DNA of 64,000 bases, taken from Gammaproteobacteria bacterium (GTDB taxonomy: Bacteria; Pseudomonadota; Gammaproteobacteria; Burkholderiales; Rhodocyclaceae). Made by a program: the position numbers and the translations under genes. Positions 37,701 through 48,420 of this stretch are shown here, one piece after another (the stretch's first letter is position 1; the number at the start of each line of letters is the position of its first letter). The stretch lies in contig JAHJVE010000015.1 of assembly GCA_018828385.1 (NCBI GenBank), positions 124,001 through 188,000 of the forward strand. The letters run 5' to 3'. Below the pieces are notes generated by a model, which did no database searches, had not been told where the DNA came from, and was given only the letters and a program-made list of their open reading frames with translations.

Positions 37701-38249
37701 ATGCTTGACCGTGAAGGCTATCGCCCGAACGTCGGCATCATTCTTTGTAACGCCAAGAACGAGGTTTTCTGGGGTAAACGCATACGGGAGCATTCCTGGC
37801 AGTTTCCGCAAGGTGGCATCAAACGCGGCGAAACGCCCGAAGAAGCCATGTTTCGTGAACTGCACGAAGAGGTCGGGCTCTTGCCCGAACACGTGCGTAT
37901 CCTTGGGCGAACCAAAGGTTGGTTGCGTTACGAAGTGCCGACACACTGGATCAAGCGCGAATGGCGCGGATCCTACAAGGGCCAGAAACAAATCTGGTTC
38001 CTGCTTCGTCTGGTCGGGCGCGACAGCGACGTCAGTCTGCGCGCCACAGCCAAGCCGGAATTCGACGCCTGGCGGTGGAACGACTACTGGATACCGCTCG
38101 ATGCAGTGATCGAGTTCAAGCGCTCGGTGTATGAGCAGGCGCTCAATGAGCTCGTCCGCTTTCTCGATATCGACCGAAAAGGGGCGAAGCATCGTCGGGG
38201 TGCTAACGATGTGGCGGATTCCTCTCAGCCCGCCTCGCACGAGGATTAG
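37701..38249 (+). CDS. rppH: RNA pyrophosphohydrolase RppH
   Basis: Nudix enzyme that removes pyrophosphate from mRNA 5' ends and so starts decay. It opens [17 protein letters not shown] and has the Nudix box [20 protein letters not shown] (then VGL). The [11 protein letters not shown] segment matches RppH. At 182 residues it carries a short extra C-terminal tail. It is divergent from proS and followed two bases later by the CNP1-like gene. Confidence 0.97.
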   Translation: MLDREGYRPNVGIILCNAKNEVFWGKRIREHSWQFPQGGIKRGETPEEAMFRELHEEVGLLPEHVRILGRTKGWLRYEVPTHWIKREWRGSYKGQKQIWFLLRLVGRDSDVSLRATAKPEFDAWRWNDYWIPLDAVIEFKRSVYEQALNELVRFLDIDRKGAKHRRGANDVADSSQPASHED

Positions 38250-38251
38250 TC

Positions 38252-38767
38252 ATGGCATTGTTCCGCAACTCCGTTCTACTGTTGGCGAGCTTGCTCGTTT
38301 CGTCCGCCGCGTCCGCGGATTTTGAGGAAGATTACGAAAGCAAACCGTGGCAGGAGATCGAGGTCCAGATGCCGGCCGCGCCGAAGCAGGAAACCCTGTT
38401 GCCGTTTTATGTCAGTGCGGCAACTGAAAACCGCTTTTTCGTCGATGGCGCGACGCTTAGCGTCGGTAGCGATGGCGTCGTGCGCTACGTCTTGCTCATT
38501 CTGTCGCCCCGCGGGGCGCGCAATGTGACGTTTGAAGGCATGCGCTGCCAGACGCGAGAACGGCGAATTTATGCCTCCGGGCGCCTGGATGGAAGCTGGT
38601 CCAAGGCACGGAAAAACGAATGGGTGCGCATTCAGGACGTCTACGCCAATCGCCACCATGCCGCGCTCTTCCTTGAATATTTCTGTCCGATTGGCAACAT
38701 CGTTCAAGACGCCGCAGAGGCCCGCAATGCCCTGATAAAAGGCGAGCACCCGGATAACAAACACTGA
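38252..38767 (+). CDS. CNP1-like periplasmic protein
   Basis: 171 residues with a signal peptide ([16 protein letters not shown]). Two cysteines (GMRCQTR and EYFCPIG) may form a disulfide. The pattern, including [18 protein letters not shown] and [16 protein letters not shown], is that of the CNP1-like family (cryptic neisserial protein), whose role is unknown. It follows rppH by two bases and precedes coq7 by five, in a three-gene operon. Confidence 0.85.
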   Translation: MALFRNSVLLLASLLVSSAASADFEEDYESKPWQEIEVQMPAAPKQETLLPFYVSAATENRFFVDGATLSVGSDGVVRYVLLILSPRGARNVTFEGMRCQTRERRIYASGRLDGSWSKARKNEWVRIQDVYANRHHAALFLEYFCPIGNIVQDAAEARNALIKGEHPDNKH

Positions 38768-38772
38768 ACCCC

Positions 38773-39396
38773 ATGTCCCCGGATCAACTGATTCTCGAAT
38801 TCGACCGTGCCCTGCGCACGGTGCTGGCTTCCGCACGCAGTGTTCGTCCAACGCCCGGAAGGGAGTTGCCGGAAGCTGGCCTTGAGGCCGACCAGAAGCG
38901 CCACGTTGTAGGTCTGATGCGGGTCAATCACTGCGGAGAGATCTGCGCGCAGGCGCTCTATCAGGGGCAGGCGCTGACATCCAGGGATCCGTCAATTCGC
39001 GAAGCGCTGCGTGGTGCGGCCGATGAGGAAACCGAGCATCTGGCCTGGACAGAGCAAAGGATTTCCGAACTGGGCGGGCGCAAAAGCCTTCTGAATCCCC
39101 TCTTGTATCTAGGCTCTTTGACGCTAGGGCTTGCCGCAGGCGCACTTGGCGACAAATGGAATCTTGGCTTTTTGGCCGAAACCGAGCGGCAAGTCGAGGC
39201 ACATCTGGATGGCCATTTGCTCAGTCTCCCTGTTGACGATGCTCGTTCGCGGGCGATTGTTGAGCAAATGCGCCGGGACGAAATTCAGCATGCAGAGACG
39301 GCCATTCAATACGGTGCCGCGGAGCTTCCAGCGCCAGTCAAGAAAACGATGAAATTGGCGGCCAAGGTCATGACCAGGACCGCCTACCATATTTGA
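38773..39396 (+). CDS. coq7: Demethoxyubiquinone hydroxylase Coq7
   Basis: Diiron monooxygenase for one ring-hydroxylation step of ubiquinone synthesis. The four-helix bundle carries carboxylate/His ligands in [44 protein letters not shown] and [12 protein letters not shown]. Length 207. It replaces UbiF, which is common in betaproteobacteria. Convergent with osmC. Confidence 0.96.
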   Translation: MSPDQLILEFDRALRTVLASARSVRPTPGRELPEAGLEADQKRHVVGLMRVNHCGEICAQALYQGQALTSRDPSIREALRGAADEETEHLAWTEQRISELGGRKSLLNPLLYLGSLTLGLAAGALGDKWNLGFLAETERQVEAHLDGHLLSLPVDDARSRAIVEQMRRDEIQHAETAIQYGAAELPAPVKKTMKLAAKVMTRTAYHI

Positions 39397-39410
39397 CGTC
39401 TAGCCAAGCC

Positions 39411-39839
39411 TCAGGCTTCTTCGATAATCTCGAAGTCGTGAGTGATCTCCGCTGTCTTGGCCATCATGATCGAAGCGGAGCAGTATTTCGTTTTCGATAA
39501 TTCGATAGCGCGCGCGACGACGTCCGCCTTGAGTTGCTTTCCCTTGACGCGGTAATGAAAGTGGATATGCGTAAAAATCTTGGGGTCGCTCTCGGCGCGC
39601 TCGGCTTTCAGGCTGACATCGCAAGCGCTGACGGCATGGCGTCCCTTTTTTAGAATCAATACCACGTCAAACGCCGAGCAACCGCCGGTACCGGCCAGAA
39701 CCATCTCCATGGGGCGCAGGCCCAGGTTTCTTCCCCCTGCCTCGGGGGCGCCATCCATGACTACTGCGTGGCCGCTGCCAGTCTCCGCAACAAACGACAT
39801 TCCTGCGTCGTTACCCATCCATCTAACGGTGCATTCCAT
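39411..39839 (-). CDS. OsmC/Ohr-family redox protein
   Basis: 142 residues. The two redox cysteines lie in GTGGCSAFDVVLIL and SKTKYCSASIMMAKT. This OsmC-like branch (related to YhfA) may reduce hydroperoxides, but some members are of unclear activity. It is transcribed alone toward coq7. Its promoter must lie in the AT-rich gap upstream. Confidence 0.92.
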   Translation of the reverse strand: MECTVRWMGNDAGMSFVAETGSGHAVVMDGAPEAGGRNLGLRPMEMVLAGTGGCSAFDVVLILKKGRHAVSACDVSLKAERAESDPKIFTHIHFHYRVKGKQLKADVVARAIELSKTKYCSASIMMAKTAEITHDFEIIEEA

Positions 39840-39954
39840 TGTTATCTCCAGTCAAGATCGTGAATTCTAGCGGAAGTGGCTGGCCGGGGGGCTGTGCGGT
39901 TTAAAATGCTGCGCCGCAGCATGACGTCGGGCTTGTGGATGTTGCATCGGGTCA

Positions 39955-40070
39955 TTTGCGGGTTTTATCATTGGTTAATTCAGTTCTACATGTACATTAA
40001 ACTTATTAAATAACAATTGGTTAATATAGATTAGCTTTCGTGATTAATACATTTGTTTATGGATTGTGCG
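39955..40070. other. AT-rich intergenic segment upstream of the small RNA candidate
   Basis: Gap 39840-40335 (496 bases) holds no protein gene. This part is far more AT-rich than its surroundings (for example CATTAAACTTATTAAATAAC). It should contain promoters for osmC and the candidate RNA. One sigma-70-like pair is TTGGTT then TACATT with a 16-base spacer near 39974. No promoter is certain. Confidence 0.55.
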
Positions 40071-40084
40071 TTGCACAAATACAT

Positions 40085-40226
40085 CTTGCGTGCCGCCTTC
40101 CGTTCATGGAGAATGTGAAGCGTTGGAACTGTGGTGGCTTAACAGCGATCTTCAGTTCAGATTTGTCTCCTCCACCCTCCTCCTTTGGTGTGGATTTAAC
40201 GCGGCTCAGCGAGCCGCGTTTTTTTT
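40085..40226 (+). ncRNA. Candidate small RNA with C/U-rich loop and strong terminator
   Basis: Three elements line up. Hairpin 1 pairs GAACTG (40126-40131) with CAGTTC (40153-40158). A C/U-rich stretch (TCTCCTCCACC, then CTCCTCCTTT) follows. CCACC at 40172-40176 pairs with GGTGTGG, exposing CTCCTCC in the loop, and an intrinsic terminator closes the RNA. C/U-rich single-stranded CCUCC motifs are typical of small RNAs that block Shine-Dalgarno sites. The 5' end is a guess. No open reading frame of note fits. Confidence 0.55.
40199..40226 (+). terminator. Strong intrinsic terminator before rplM
   Basis: ACGCGGCTC and GAGCCGCGT pair perfectly around AGC, with eight T residues after the stem. 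No gene upstream on the plus strand needs it other than a non-coding RNA. Confidence 0.95.
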
Positions 40227-40255
40227 GTCCTTTTGTTGAAAAGAGTGGATAAGCA

Positions 40256-40285
40256 TTGACACCTGCCCGTGGGGTCGACTAGAAT
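40256..40285 (+). promoter_or_regulatory. Sigma-70 promoter of rplM-rpsI
   Basis: TTGACA at 40256-40261 and TAGAAT at 40280-40285, spaced 18 bases, 50 bases before the rplM start. This is one of the clearest sigma-70 matches in the window. Confidence 0.85.
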
Positions 40286-40335
40286 CCGCGCCTTTCTCCA
40301 ATCTGCGCCCAAATTTTTCAGGACGGCACACTTAT

Positions 40336-40764
40336 ATGAAAACGTTTTCCGCCAAGCCACATGAGGTGAAGCGCGAGTGGTTTGTGGTTGACGCCACAGA
40401 CAAGGTGCTCGGCCGCCTCGCTACAGAAATTGCTCGTCGCCTTCGTGGCAAGCACAAGGCTATCTACACGCCGCACGTTGATACCGGCGATTTCATCGTT
40501 GTTACCAATGTTGAAAAGCTCACCGTCACTGGTAACAAAGCCGAAGACAAGAAGTACTACCGCCACTCCGGTTATCCGGGCGGTATCTACGAAACCAACT
40601 TCAAGAAAATGCAGCAGCGTTTCCCGGGGCGTGCCCTGGAAACCGCCGTCAAGGGTATGCTGCCGAAGGGTCCGCTGGGCTACGCCATGCTGAAGAAGCT
40701 GAAGTGCTACGCCGGTGAACAGCATCCGCACACTGCCCAGCAGCCGAAGGCTCTGGAAATCTAA
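40336..40764 (+). CDS. rplM: 50S ribosomal protein L13
   Basis: Large-subunit protein of 142 residues; [19 protein letters not shown] opens it and [17 protein letters not shown] is a family signature. It is followed by rpsI nine bases later, the universal pair. Confidence 0.99.
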   Translation: MKTFSAKPHEVKREWFVVDATDKVLGRLATEIARRLRGKHKAIYTPHVDTGDFIVVTNVEKLTVTGNKAEDKKYYRHSGYPGGIYETNFKKMQQRFPGRALETAVKGMLPKGPLGYAMLKKLKCYAGEQHPHTAQQPKALEI

Positions 40765-40773
40765 GGGGTTATC

Positions 40774-41166
40774 ATGGCTGAAGGTTATTTCTACGGTACC
40801 GGTCGTCGCAAGAGCGCCGTTGCTCGTGTATTCATGAAACGTGGCTCTGGCGCCATCGTTGTAAATGGCAAGCCGGTCGATCAGTTCTTCTCTCGCGAAA
40901 CGGGCCGCATGATCGTGCGCCAGCCGTTGGTTCTGGTCGAGCAACTGAGCGGTTTCGATATCAAGGTGAATGTTATTGGTGGCGGCGAGTCCGGCCAGGC
41001 CGGTGCTGTTCGCCACGGTATTACCCGTGCGCTGATCGAATACGATGCCGCGTTGAAGCCTGCGCTGTCGAAGGCCGGGTTCGTTACCCGTGATGCCCGC
41101 GAAGTTGAGCGTAAGAAAGTTGGCTTCCACAAAGCGCGCCGTCGCAAGCAATTCTCCAAGCGCTAA
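40774..41166 (+). CDS. rpsI: 30S ribosomal protein S9
   Basis: Small-subunit protein of 130 residues. [18 protein letters not shown] opens it and the C terminus is [11 protein letters not shown], whose final residues contact P-site tRNA. A terminator follows. Confidence 0.99.
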   Translation: MAEGYFYGTGRRKSAVARVFMKRGSGAIVVNGKPVDQFFSRETGRMIVRQPLVLVEQLSGFDIKVNVIGGGESGQAGAVRHGITRALIEYDAALKPALSKAGFVTRDAREVERKKVGFHKARRRKQFSKR

Positions 41167-41181
41167 TACGCTTCGCTATCG

Positions 41182-41207
41182 AAAAGCCGCCTTTGGGCGG
41201 CTTTTTT
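41182..41207 (+). terminator. Terminator of rplM-rpsI
   Basis: AAAAGCCGCC and GGCGGCTTTT pair around a TTTG loop, followed by a T-run. Confidence 0.93.
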
Positions 41208-41283
41208 GTTTTTGTGTCGCGGAGTATCATGCGCTCTCGTTTTTTGGGAACTCGATCGTGGGCAATGAAGAGGTAGCGAGTCG

Positions 41284-42018
41284 GTGCCAACTCCAGCAGT
41301 CACCCTGAGGCTAAGGCGGTTTCGGCGACGTTTTGGAATAACCGCGCCCAAGGTGGTGGTGCGAACCCATTTGCCGTGGCAGTGGTTGGTTTTTCCTGTC
41401 GTGTTATTGCTGCTGTTGGTTGGGGTTGTCGGCTGGTTGATCGCCCAGCGCAACGAGGCAGGAGCGCTTGCGCAGGAAAAGGACGAATTGCGCCAGCAGT
41501 TACAGGTGCAGCGAGAGGAATTGAATATCCTGCGGTCGACTGCTGGAACTGGCAAAAATGCAGTCAGTATCGAGCGAGCAACTCAGCAGCAATTGCTGGG
41601 GCAAATCCAGAGTCTGGAGGCTGAAAATGCAGCCCTCAGGGAGGATGTCCTTTTGTTTGAGCGCTTGATTCCGGTGGCGGGAGAGGGCGGGGCCGTTCGG
41701 GTCGAGAGTTTTCGGCTTGCTCAGGAGTCGCCGGGAAAAATTCGCTATCGCCTGCTTTTTGCGTTTCAACCGGATAGACAGAACCCGGATTTTCGCGGAC
41801 GCCTCCAGTTGGCTGTGAGTTATAAGCTCTCCGGTAAGAATCTGCATTTGCAGTTGCCTGAAGGGTCGGCTGGTTCTTTAGATTTTCAACTCGAGCTAAA
41901 GCATTTTTTACGTCGCGAAGGGGTGTTTGCGTTGCCGGATGGCGCCATCCTGCAGCAGGTGGAGGCTCGGGTTTTGCAGGGTGATACACTGAAAGCCAAG
42001 CGAGTGGCTCAACTCTAG
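41284..42018 (+). CDS. Membrane-anchored coiled-coil protein (DUF6776-like)
   Basis: 244 residues starting at GTG. One membrane helix at about 31-53 (WQWLVFPVVLLLLLVGVVGWL) follows a basic N terminus. A coiled coil spans about 60-125 (ALAQEKDELRQQLQVQREEL). A beta-rich C-terminal domain follows. This is the pattern of DUF6776-like proteins usually found upstream of bactofilin genes; I am not certain of the family name. It precedes bactofilin by 11 bases and may anchor or organise it. Confidence 0.78.
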   Translation: MPTPAVTLRLRRFRRRFGITAPKVVVRTHLPWQWLVFPVVLLLLLVGVVGWLIAQRNEAGALAQEKDELRQQLQVQREELNILRSTAGTGKNAVSIERATQQQLLGQIQSLEAENAALREDVLLFERLIPVAGEGGAVRVESFRLAQESPGKIRYRLLFAFQPDRQNPDFRGRLQLAVSYKLSGKNLHLQLPEGSAGSLDFQLELKHFLRREGVFALPDGAILQQVEARVLQGDTLKAKRVAQL

Positions 42019-42029
42019 GAGGGGATTGG

Positions 42030-42431
42030 ATGTTCGGAAAAAAAGATGAAAGCAAACCCTTGGGGCGAATCGACAGCCTGATCGGCGCCGGAACGTGCGT
42101 CGAAGGGAGTATTCATTTTACGGGTGGCTTGCGCGTCGATGGAGAAGTGAAGGGGAGCATTCTTGCCGCCGAAGGCGCTTCATCTTCGATGCTTGTGTTG
42201 AGTGAGCATGCGCGCGTCGAGGGCGCTGTCAATGTCGCTCATCTGGTGACTAACGGTACGGTCGTTGGCCCGGTAACGGTGACTCAGTCGATCGAAATGC
42301 AATCGAAGGCCCGTATTGCCGGCGACGTCGAATACTCGGTGATAGAAATGCAGCAAGGAGCCGTCATCGAAGGTCGCCTCGTTCATTCCGCCGGCAAGGC
42401 CGTGGAACTAAAATTGGCGACATCAGCCTAA
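42030..42431 (+). CDS. Bactofilin (polymer-forming cytoskeletal protein)
   Basis: 133 residues of right-handed beta-helix type ([19 protein letters not shown], then [12 protein letters not shown] and repeated short strands). Bactofilins polymerise without nucleotide and place cell-wall enzymes or chemoreceptors. Follows the membrane coiled-coil gene and precedes erpA, an arrangement seen in other betaproteobacteria. Confidence 0.95.
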   Translation: MFGKKDESKPLGRIDSLIGAGTCVEGSIHFTGGLRVDGEVKGSILAAEGASSSMLVLSEHARVEGAVNVAHLVTNGTVVGPVTVTQSIEMQSKARIAGDVEYSVIEMQQGAVIEGRLVHSAGKAVELKLATSA

Positions 42432-42495
42432 CCGACTAGCCGTGAATTGGCCGGTCCAACATAACGAAGCACAGAATTTTTCCAGGAGTTTACTC

Positions 42496-42843
42496 ATGAA
42501 TGCAGTTGTAGAAACCACCCCCTTCGTGTTCACCGAGAGTGCTGCGGCCAAGGTGAAGGAGTTGATCGAAGAAGAGGGTAATCCGGGTCTCAAGTTGAGG
42601 GTCTTCGTCACTGGCGGTGGCTGTTCCGGTTTTCAGTATGGCTTCACCTTTGACGAGGAGGTCAATGAAGACGACACGTCCATGGAGAAGAACGGCGTTA
42701 CCTTGTTGATAGACCCCATGAGCTACCAGTATCTGGTCGGCGCTGAAATTGATTACAGCGAGGGGCTCGAAGGTTCGCAGTTCGTCATTCGTAATCCGAA
42801 TGCAACCTCGACCTGTGGTTGCGGATCGTCGTTCTCCGCCTGA
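42496..42843 (+). CDS. erpA: Iron-sulfur cluster insertion protein ErpA
   Basis: A-type carrier of 115 residues that delivers Fe-S clusters, for example to isoprenoid enzymes. The three cysteines are in GGGCSGFQY and [10 protein letters not shown] start at ATG 42496, with AGGAG eight bases upstream. Confidence 0.97.
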   Translation: MNAVVETTPFVFTESAAAKVKELIEEEGNPGLKLRVFVTGGGCSGFQYGFTFDEEVNEDDTSMEKNGVTLLIDPMSYQYLVGAEIDYSEGLEGSQFVIRNPNATSTCGCGSSFSA

Positions 42844-42864
42844 TCGGCTTGGCTGGGAGCAGGA

Positions 42865-42886
42865 GGCGGCGAAAGCCGCCTTTTTT
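42865..42886 (+). terminator. Terminator of erpA
   Basis: GGCGGC and GCCGCC pair over a GAAA tetraloop, followed by six T residues. Confidence 0.92.
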
Positions 42887-43117
42887 GTGTCTGTGTGATT
42901 TGCGTGTCGGAGCCGGGGAAAAGGCCGGTCCGGATGGTTGGTTGTGTGGTGTTGCGCCAAAACAACAAAGCCAGACAAAAGTCTCCATGTGTGGCAAACG
43001 CCGGTTGCTAGGGCGAAATGCCCTTGCGACAATCGACGCCAACTTCTCGATCCGAGAGGTAAAGCTTAGTCGGGCTTCATCGCCGGATTAAAAACTAACC
43101 ACTAAGGAGATTTTCTG

Positions 43118-44188
43118 ATGCAAAAGAAACTGATCGCTCTGGCCATCGCTGGTCTGGCTTCCACCGCTGCTTTCGCACAAACCAACGTCACCGTTTACGG
43201 TGTTGCTGATGCCAGCATTTCCGCCACGACCCGTCTGGGCGCCGCAAATGGGCAGACCCAGTTCAACGTCAACTCCGGCACCCTGTCCACCTCGCGCATC
43301 GGTTTCAAGGGTGTTGAAGATCTGGGCAACGGCCTGAAGGCTCTGTTTGTTCTGGAATACGGTCTGAATATCGACGCGAATGCCGGTATCGGTGGTACGG
43401 TTACCTCCACTAGCACCAATGGCCGTCAACAGTTCGTTGGTCTGACCGGCGGCTTCGGTACTGCAGTGGTTGGTCGTCTGCAAACCACCGGTCTTGACTT
43501 CTCGGTTGCTGCCACTGCCCTTGGCGGCTCTACTGGCATTGGCGCCGCCTACAATGCTGGTGGCGGTACGCTGATCACCTCTGCTTCCCGCGCCAATAAC
43601 GCTATTGCTTACATCTCGCCGTCCTTCGGTGGTGTGACCGTTGCTTACAACCACGCTCGTTTGACTGAAGCTGCTGGCACCAGCGCACCGGTGGCTCTCA
43701 CCACCAGCGCCGGCGGCAACACCGACAGCACTGCAAACCTGCTGTCCGTCAGCTACGCCAATGGCCCGATCACCGCTGGCGCGATCTATACAAAGGTTGT
43801 TGCTGCGCAAACCAACCTGCTTGCTGACAACGTCAAGGAATGGGGTCTGCGCGCTGGTTACGACTTCAAGGTCGTCAAGCTGCAAGCTCTCTACCAACAG
43901 CAGAAGGCTGATACCACGGCTACTGTTGGCAAGGACAAGAAGTGGGCTGTTTCCGCCGCTGTTCCGATTGGTGCCAAGGTTGCTGTTATCGCTGAATACG
44001 CTGCTCTGAATGTCGGTTCTACCCTTGGTGCAGATAATGTCAAGGTTGGTACGCTGGCCTCCACGTACTCGCTGTCCAAGCGCACCACTGCTTACGCTGG
44101 CGTCGTTGCCAAGCGTGTGCAAAGCGATATTGGCGCCCAAGGTCTTGATACCAACACCTATGCTGTTGGCCTGCGCCACACCTTCTAA
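43118..44188 (+). CDS. General outer-membrane porin (16-strand trimeric type)
   Basis: 356 residues, with a signal peptide (KKLIALAIAGLASTAAFA) and the beta-type start QTNVTVYGVADASIS. GLKALFVLEYGLNI and the terminal YAVGLRHTF (final Phe needed for BAM insertion) are typical. It is highly Ala/Thr/Val-rich with favoured codons, suggesting strong expression. AGGAG precedes the ATG. The 274-base gap upstream should hold the promoter, but I could not identify it firmly. A 16-bp stem terminator follows. Confidence 0.96.
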   Translation: MQKKLIALAIAGLASTAAFAQTNVTVYGVADASISATTRLGAANGQTQFNVNSGTLSTSRIGFKGVEDLGNGLKALFVLEYGLNIDANAGIGGTVTSTSTNGRQQFVGLTGGFGTAVVGRLQTTGLDFSVAATALGGSTGIGAAYNAGGGTLITSASRANNAIAYISPSFGGVTVAYNHARLTEAAGTSAPVALTTSAGGNTDSTANLLSVSYANGPITAGAIYTKVVAAQTNLLADNVKEWGLRAGYDFKVVKLQALYQQQKADTTATVGKDKKWAVSAAVPIGAKVAVIAEYAALNVGSTLGADNVKVGTLASTYSLSKRTTAYAGVVAKRVQSDIGAQGLDTNTYAVGLRHTF

Positions 44189-44207
44189 TCTGGTTTAATC
44201 CAGTTGG

Positions 44208-44243
44208 AACAAAAAACGGGAGCTTCGGCTCCCGTTTTTTGTT
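44208..44243 (+). terminator. Terminator of the porin gene
   Basis: AACAAAAAACGGGAGC and GCTCCCGTTTTTTGTT form a perfect 16-bp stem with a TTCG loop, one of the strongest hairpins in the window. Confidence 0.95.
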
Positions 44244-44305
44244 GACCTGAAATAGGTACTCCGCGCTAATTGAATTGCCATAAAACCATTCCATGATTAT
44301 GGTTA

Positions 44306-44319
44306 TTGACCTGGGTCAA
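44306..44319. promoter_or_regulatory. FNR/ANR-type binding site upstream of ompW
   Basis: TTGACCTGGGTCAA is a 14-bp palindrome matching the FNR/Crp-family pattern TTGAY-N4-RTCAA. TAGCAT at 44341-44346 could be a -10 hexamer, which would place the site near -41, as in class II activation. OmpW is known to respond to oxygen through FNR in enterobacteria. Confidence 0.7.
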
Positions 44320-44380
44320 AATGACTACGCCAAAAGGCTATAGCATTTCCTTTTTTCATAACGATGATAGGGAGTGATTT

Positions 44381-44986
44381 ATGGCTAAGAAGATTCTGGT
44401 TGCTGCACTGGTCGCCGCTGGCATGCTTTCATCCGCTGTCGCGCAGGCTCAGGAAGGCTCGTTCATGGTGCGCGTGCGCGCGGTCGATGTGCAGTTCGAA
44501 AATGGCCAGAACGACGGCCTGCCCGGCCCTATCGAAGCCGAGAGCCGCTGGATTCCCGAGATTGATCTGAGCTATTTCTTCACCAAGAACATTGCTGCAG
44601 AACTGGTTCTGACCTATCCGCAGACTGTCGATATCACCATGGCTGGGGCCAATATTGGCAAGATCAAGGCGCTGCCGCCGTCACTGCTCGTTCAGTATCA
44701 CTTTACCGATCTCGGTGCCTTCAAGCCCTATGTCGGCCTTGGCGTGAATTACACGCTGTTCTTTAGCCGCGACAATATCCTGAATGGTGCCGCCTCGGTC
44801 GACCGCTCCAGCGTTGGCCTGGCCGGGCAGGTTGGTTTTGACTACATGTTCAACAAGAACTGGGGCCTGAACGTCGATGTGAAGTACATCCAGATGGAAA
44901 CCGATGTGACCCTGAATGGTGCGAAGATCGGTACGCTTGATCTGAGCCCGATCACCGCTGGCGTTGGCGTTTCCTATCGCTTCTAA
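44381..44986 (+). CDS. ompW: OmpW-family outer-membrane protein
   Basis: 201 residues with a signal peptide (KKILVAALVAAGMLSSAVAQA). EIDLSYFFTKNIAAELVLTYP and PSLLVQYHFTDLGAFKPYVG are OmpW signatures, and the last residues VSYRF fit an eight-strand barrel ending in Phe. OmpW may carry small hydrophobic molecules and is oxygen-regulated elsewhere. Here an FNR-type box lies upstream. Confidence 0.95.
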   Translation: MAKKILVAALVAAGMLSSAVAQAQEGSFMVRVRAVDVQFENGQNDGLPGPIEAESRWIPEIDLSYFFTKNIAAELVLTYPQTVDITMAGANIGKIKALPPSLLVQYHFTDLGAFKPYVGLGVNYTLFFSRDNILNGAASVDRSSVGLAGQVGFDYMFNKNWGLNVDVKYIQMETDVTLNGAKIGTLDLSPITAGVGVSYRF

Positions 44987-45006
44987 GCAAGCATGGTGCA
45001 ATGAAC

Positions 45007-45030
45007 AACGGGCGCCTCGGCGCCCGTTTT
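45007..45030. terminator. Terminator between convergent ompW and proB
   Basis: AACGGGCGCC and GGCGCCCGTT pair perfectly around TC, followed by TT on the plus strand. It can act from both sides. Confidence 0.9.
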
Positions 45031-45051
45031 GCATTTTGGTCAGCGATGTTG

Positions 45052-47258
<2,207 letters not shown>

Positions 47259-47280
47259 CTAAATCCGCAGGGGATACCGC

Positions 47281-47297
47281 CACCAGAAAATCTGGTG
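47281..47297. repeat. Short inverted repeat in the obgE leader
   Basis: CACCAGA, AAA, TCTGGTG form a perfect 7-bp hairpin about 35 bases upstream of the obgE start. It could be an operator or leader hairpin; nothing more can be said. Confidence 0.5.
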
Positions 47298-47305
47298 CCA
47301 TAAAC

Positions 47306-47337
47306 TAAAAAGCCCCATCCAGCGGACGGGGCTTTTG
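47306..47337 (-). terminator. Terminator of rplU-rpmA
   Basis: AAAAAGCCCC and GGGGCTTTT pair, with inner ATCC/GGAC-type positions partly paired. It lies just after rpmA on the minus strand. Confidence 0.9.
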
Positions 47338-47353
47338 CTTCCGCTAGTCCGAT

Positions 47354-47617
47354 TTATTCGGCAGCCGGAACGATGGTGACCACGCGGCGCTTTTTCAAGC
47401 CCTTGACGGAGAATTGAACCACGCCGTCTTTCAGTGCGAACAGGGTGTGATCCTTGCCGCAGCCAACGTTGTCGCCCGGGTGGAATTCGGTGCCGCGCTG
47501 GCGAACGATGATGTTGCCAGCCAGGATGAATTGACCGCCGTAGCGCTTGACGCCCAGTCGTTGGGCTTGTGAGTCGCGGCCGTTACGTGAACTACCGCCT
47601 GCTTTCTTGTGTGCCAT
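47354..47617 (-). CDS. rpmA: 50S ribosomal protein L27
   Basis: 87 residues; [20 protein letters not shown] is the classical N terminus, whose tail reaches the peptidyl-transferase centre. It follows rplU by 17 bases. Confidence 0.99.
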   Translation of the reverse strand: MAHKKAGGSSRNGRDSQAQRLGVKRYGGQFILAGNIIVRQRGTEFHPGDNVGCGKDHTLFALKDGVVQFSVKGLKKRRVVTIVPAAE

Positions 47618-47634
47618 TTATTAGCTCCTTGAAC

Positions 47635-47946
47635 TTAGGCCGCGATCGCGTCGATGCGCAATTCGGTGTAGTTCTGACGATGGCCTTGATGCTTCTGGTA
47701 GTGCTTACGACGACGCATCTTGAAGATCTTGACCTTGTCGTGGCGGCCGTGGGAAATCACGGTGGCTTTGACGGTGGCGCCAGCAAGGAAGGGAGCGCCG
47801 ATCTTTACCGACTCGCCTTCGCCTGCCATGAGGACCTGGTCGAGAGTAACTTCTGCGCCAACGTCTGCCGGTATCTGTTCTACTTTAAGTTTTAGACCAT
47901 TGGTAACGCGATACTGCTTACCGCCGGTTTTTATGACCGCATACAT
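47635..47946 (-). CDS. rplU: 50S ribosomal protein L21
   Basis: 103 residues; [14 protein letters not shown] opens it and the C terminus [19 protein letters not shown] is rich in basic residues, as in the family. First gene of rplU-rpmA. Confidence 0.99.
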   Translation of the reverse strand: MYAVIKTGGKQYRVTNGLKLKVEQIPADVGAEVTLDQVLMAGEGESVKIGAPFLAGATVKATVISHGRHDKVKIFKMRRRKHYQKHQGHRQNYTELRIDAIAA

Positions 47947-47994
47947 GGGTTGGACTCCGAAAATAAATCTAAAGGGTGCTACAAAGAACCGCGC

Positions 47995-48023
47995 ATTATA
48001 CGGAAATTCGTTGAGAAGTCAAA
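47995..48023 (-). promoter_or_regulatory. Sigma-70 promoter of rplU-rpmA
   Basis: On the minus strand TTTGAC (48023-48018) and TATAAT (48000-47995) are spaced by 17 bases, about 50 bases before the rplU start. A strong consensus match. Confidence 0.85.
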
Positions 48024-48075
48024 GCCTTGTCGAGGGGGTGTGGTAAACTGCCGGTCTTTGAAAAAAGGAGTTCCC

Positions 48076-48420
48076 ATGGCTGAAATCACCACCGCCTCCG
48101 GGCTGGTCTATGAAGATACCGTTGTCGGCGAAGGCGCCGAGGCCAAGGCCGGCCAGCAGGTTACCGTGCATTACACGGGCTGGCTGACCAATGGCAGCAA
48201 GTTCGATTCGAGCAAGGATCGCAACGACCCGTTCGAGTTTTCGCTCGGTATGCGCCAGGTTATTGGTGGCTGGGACGAGGGCGTCCAGGGCATGAAGATC
48301 GGCGGCACGCGCAAGCTGACCATTCCGCCGCATCTGGGTTACGGCGCACGCGGCGCGGGCGGTGTCATTCCGCCGAATGCAACGCTGGTTTTCGAGGTTG
48401 AACTCCTCGGTCTGCGATGA
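48076..48420 (+). CDS. FKBP-type peptidyl-prolyl isomerase
   Basis: Cytosolic single-domain FKBP of 114 residues. [34 protein letters not shown] and [16 protein letters not shown] are signatures. AGGAG precedes ATG 48076. It overlaps the next gene by ATGA. Confidence 0.96.
   Translation: MAEITTASGLVYEDTVVGEGAEAKAGQQVTVHYTGWLTNGSKFDSSKDRNDPFEFSLGMRQVIGGWDEGVQGMKIGGTRKLTIPPHLGYGARGAGGVIPPNATLVFEVELLGLR

Noticed and set aside
37590..38240. 217-codon upstream extension of the proS frame
   Set aside because: It runs antisense through rppH, and the family start MRTSQFFF is at 37589.
40040..40252. 70-codon open frame across the small RNA candidate
   Set aside because: No ribosome site, no family features, and it spans the strong terminator.
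41530..41550. CTGCGGTCGACTGCTGG in the coiled-coil gene
   Set aside because: Too few matches and no AT blocks; chance similarity.
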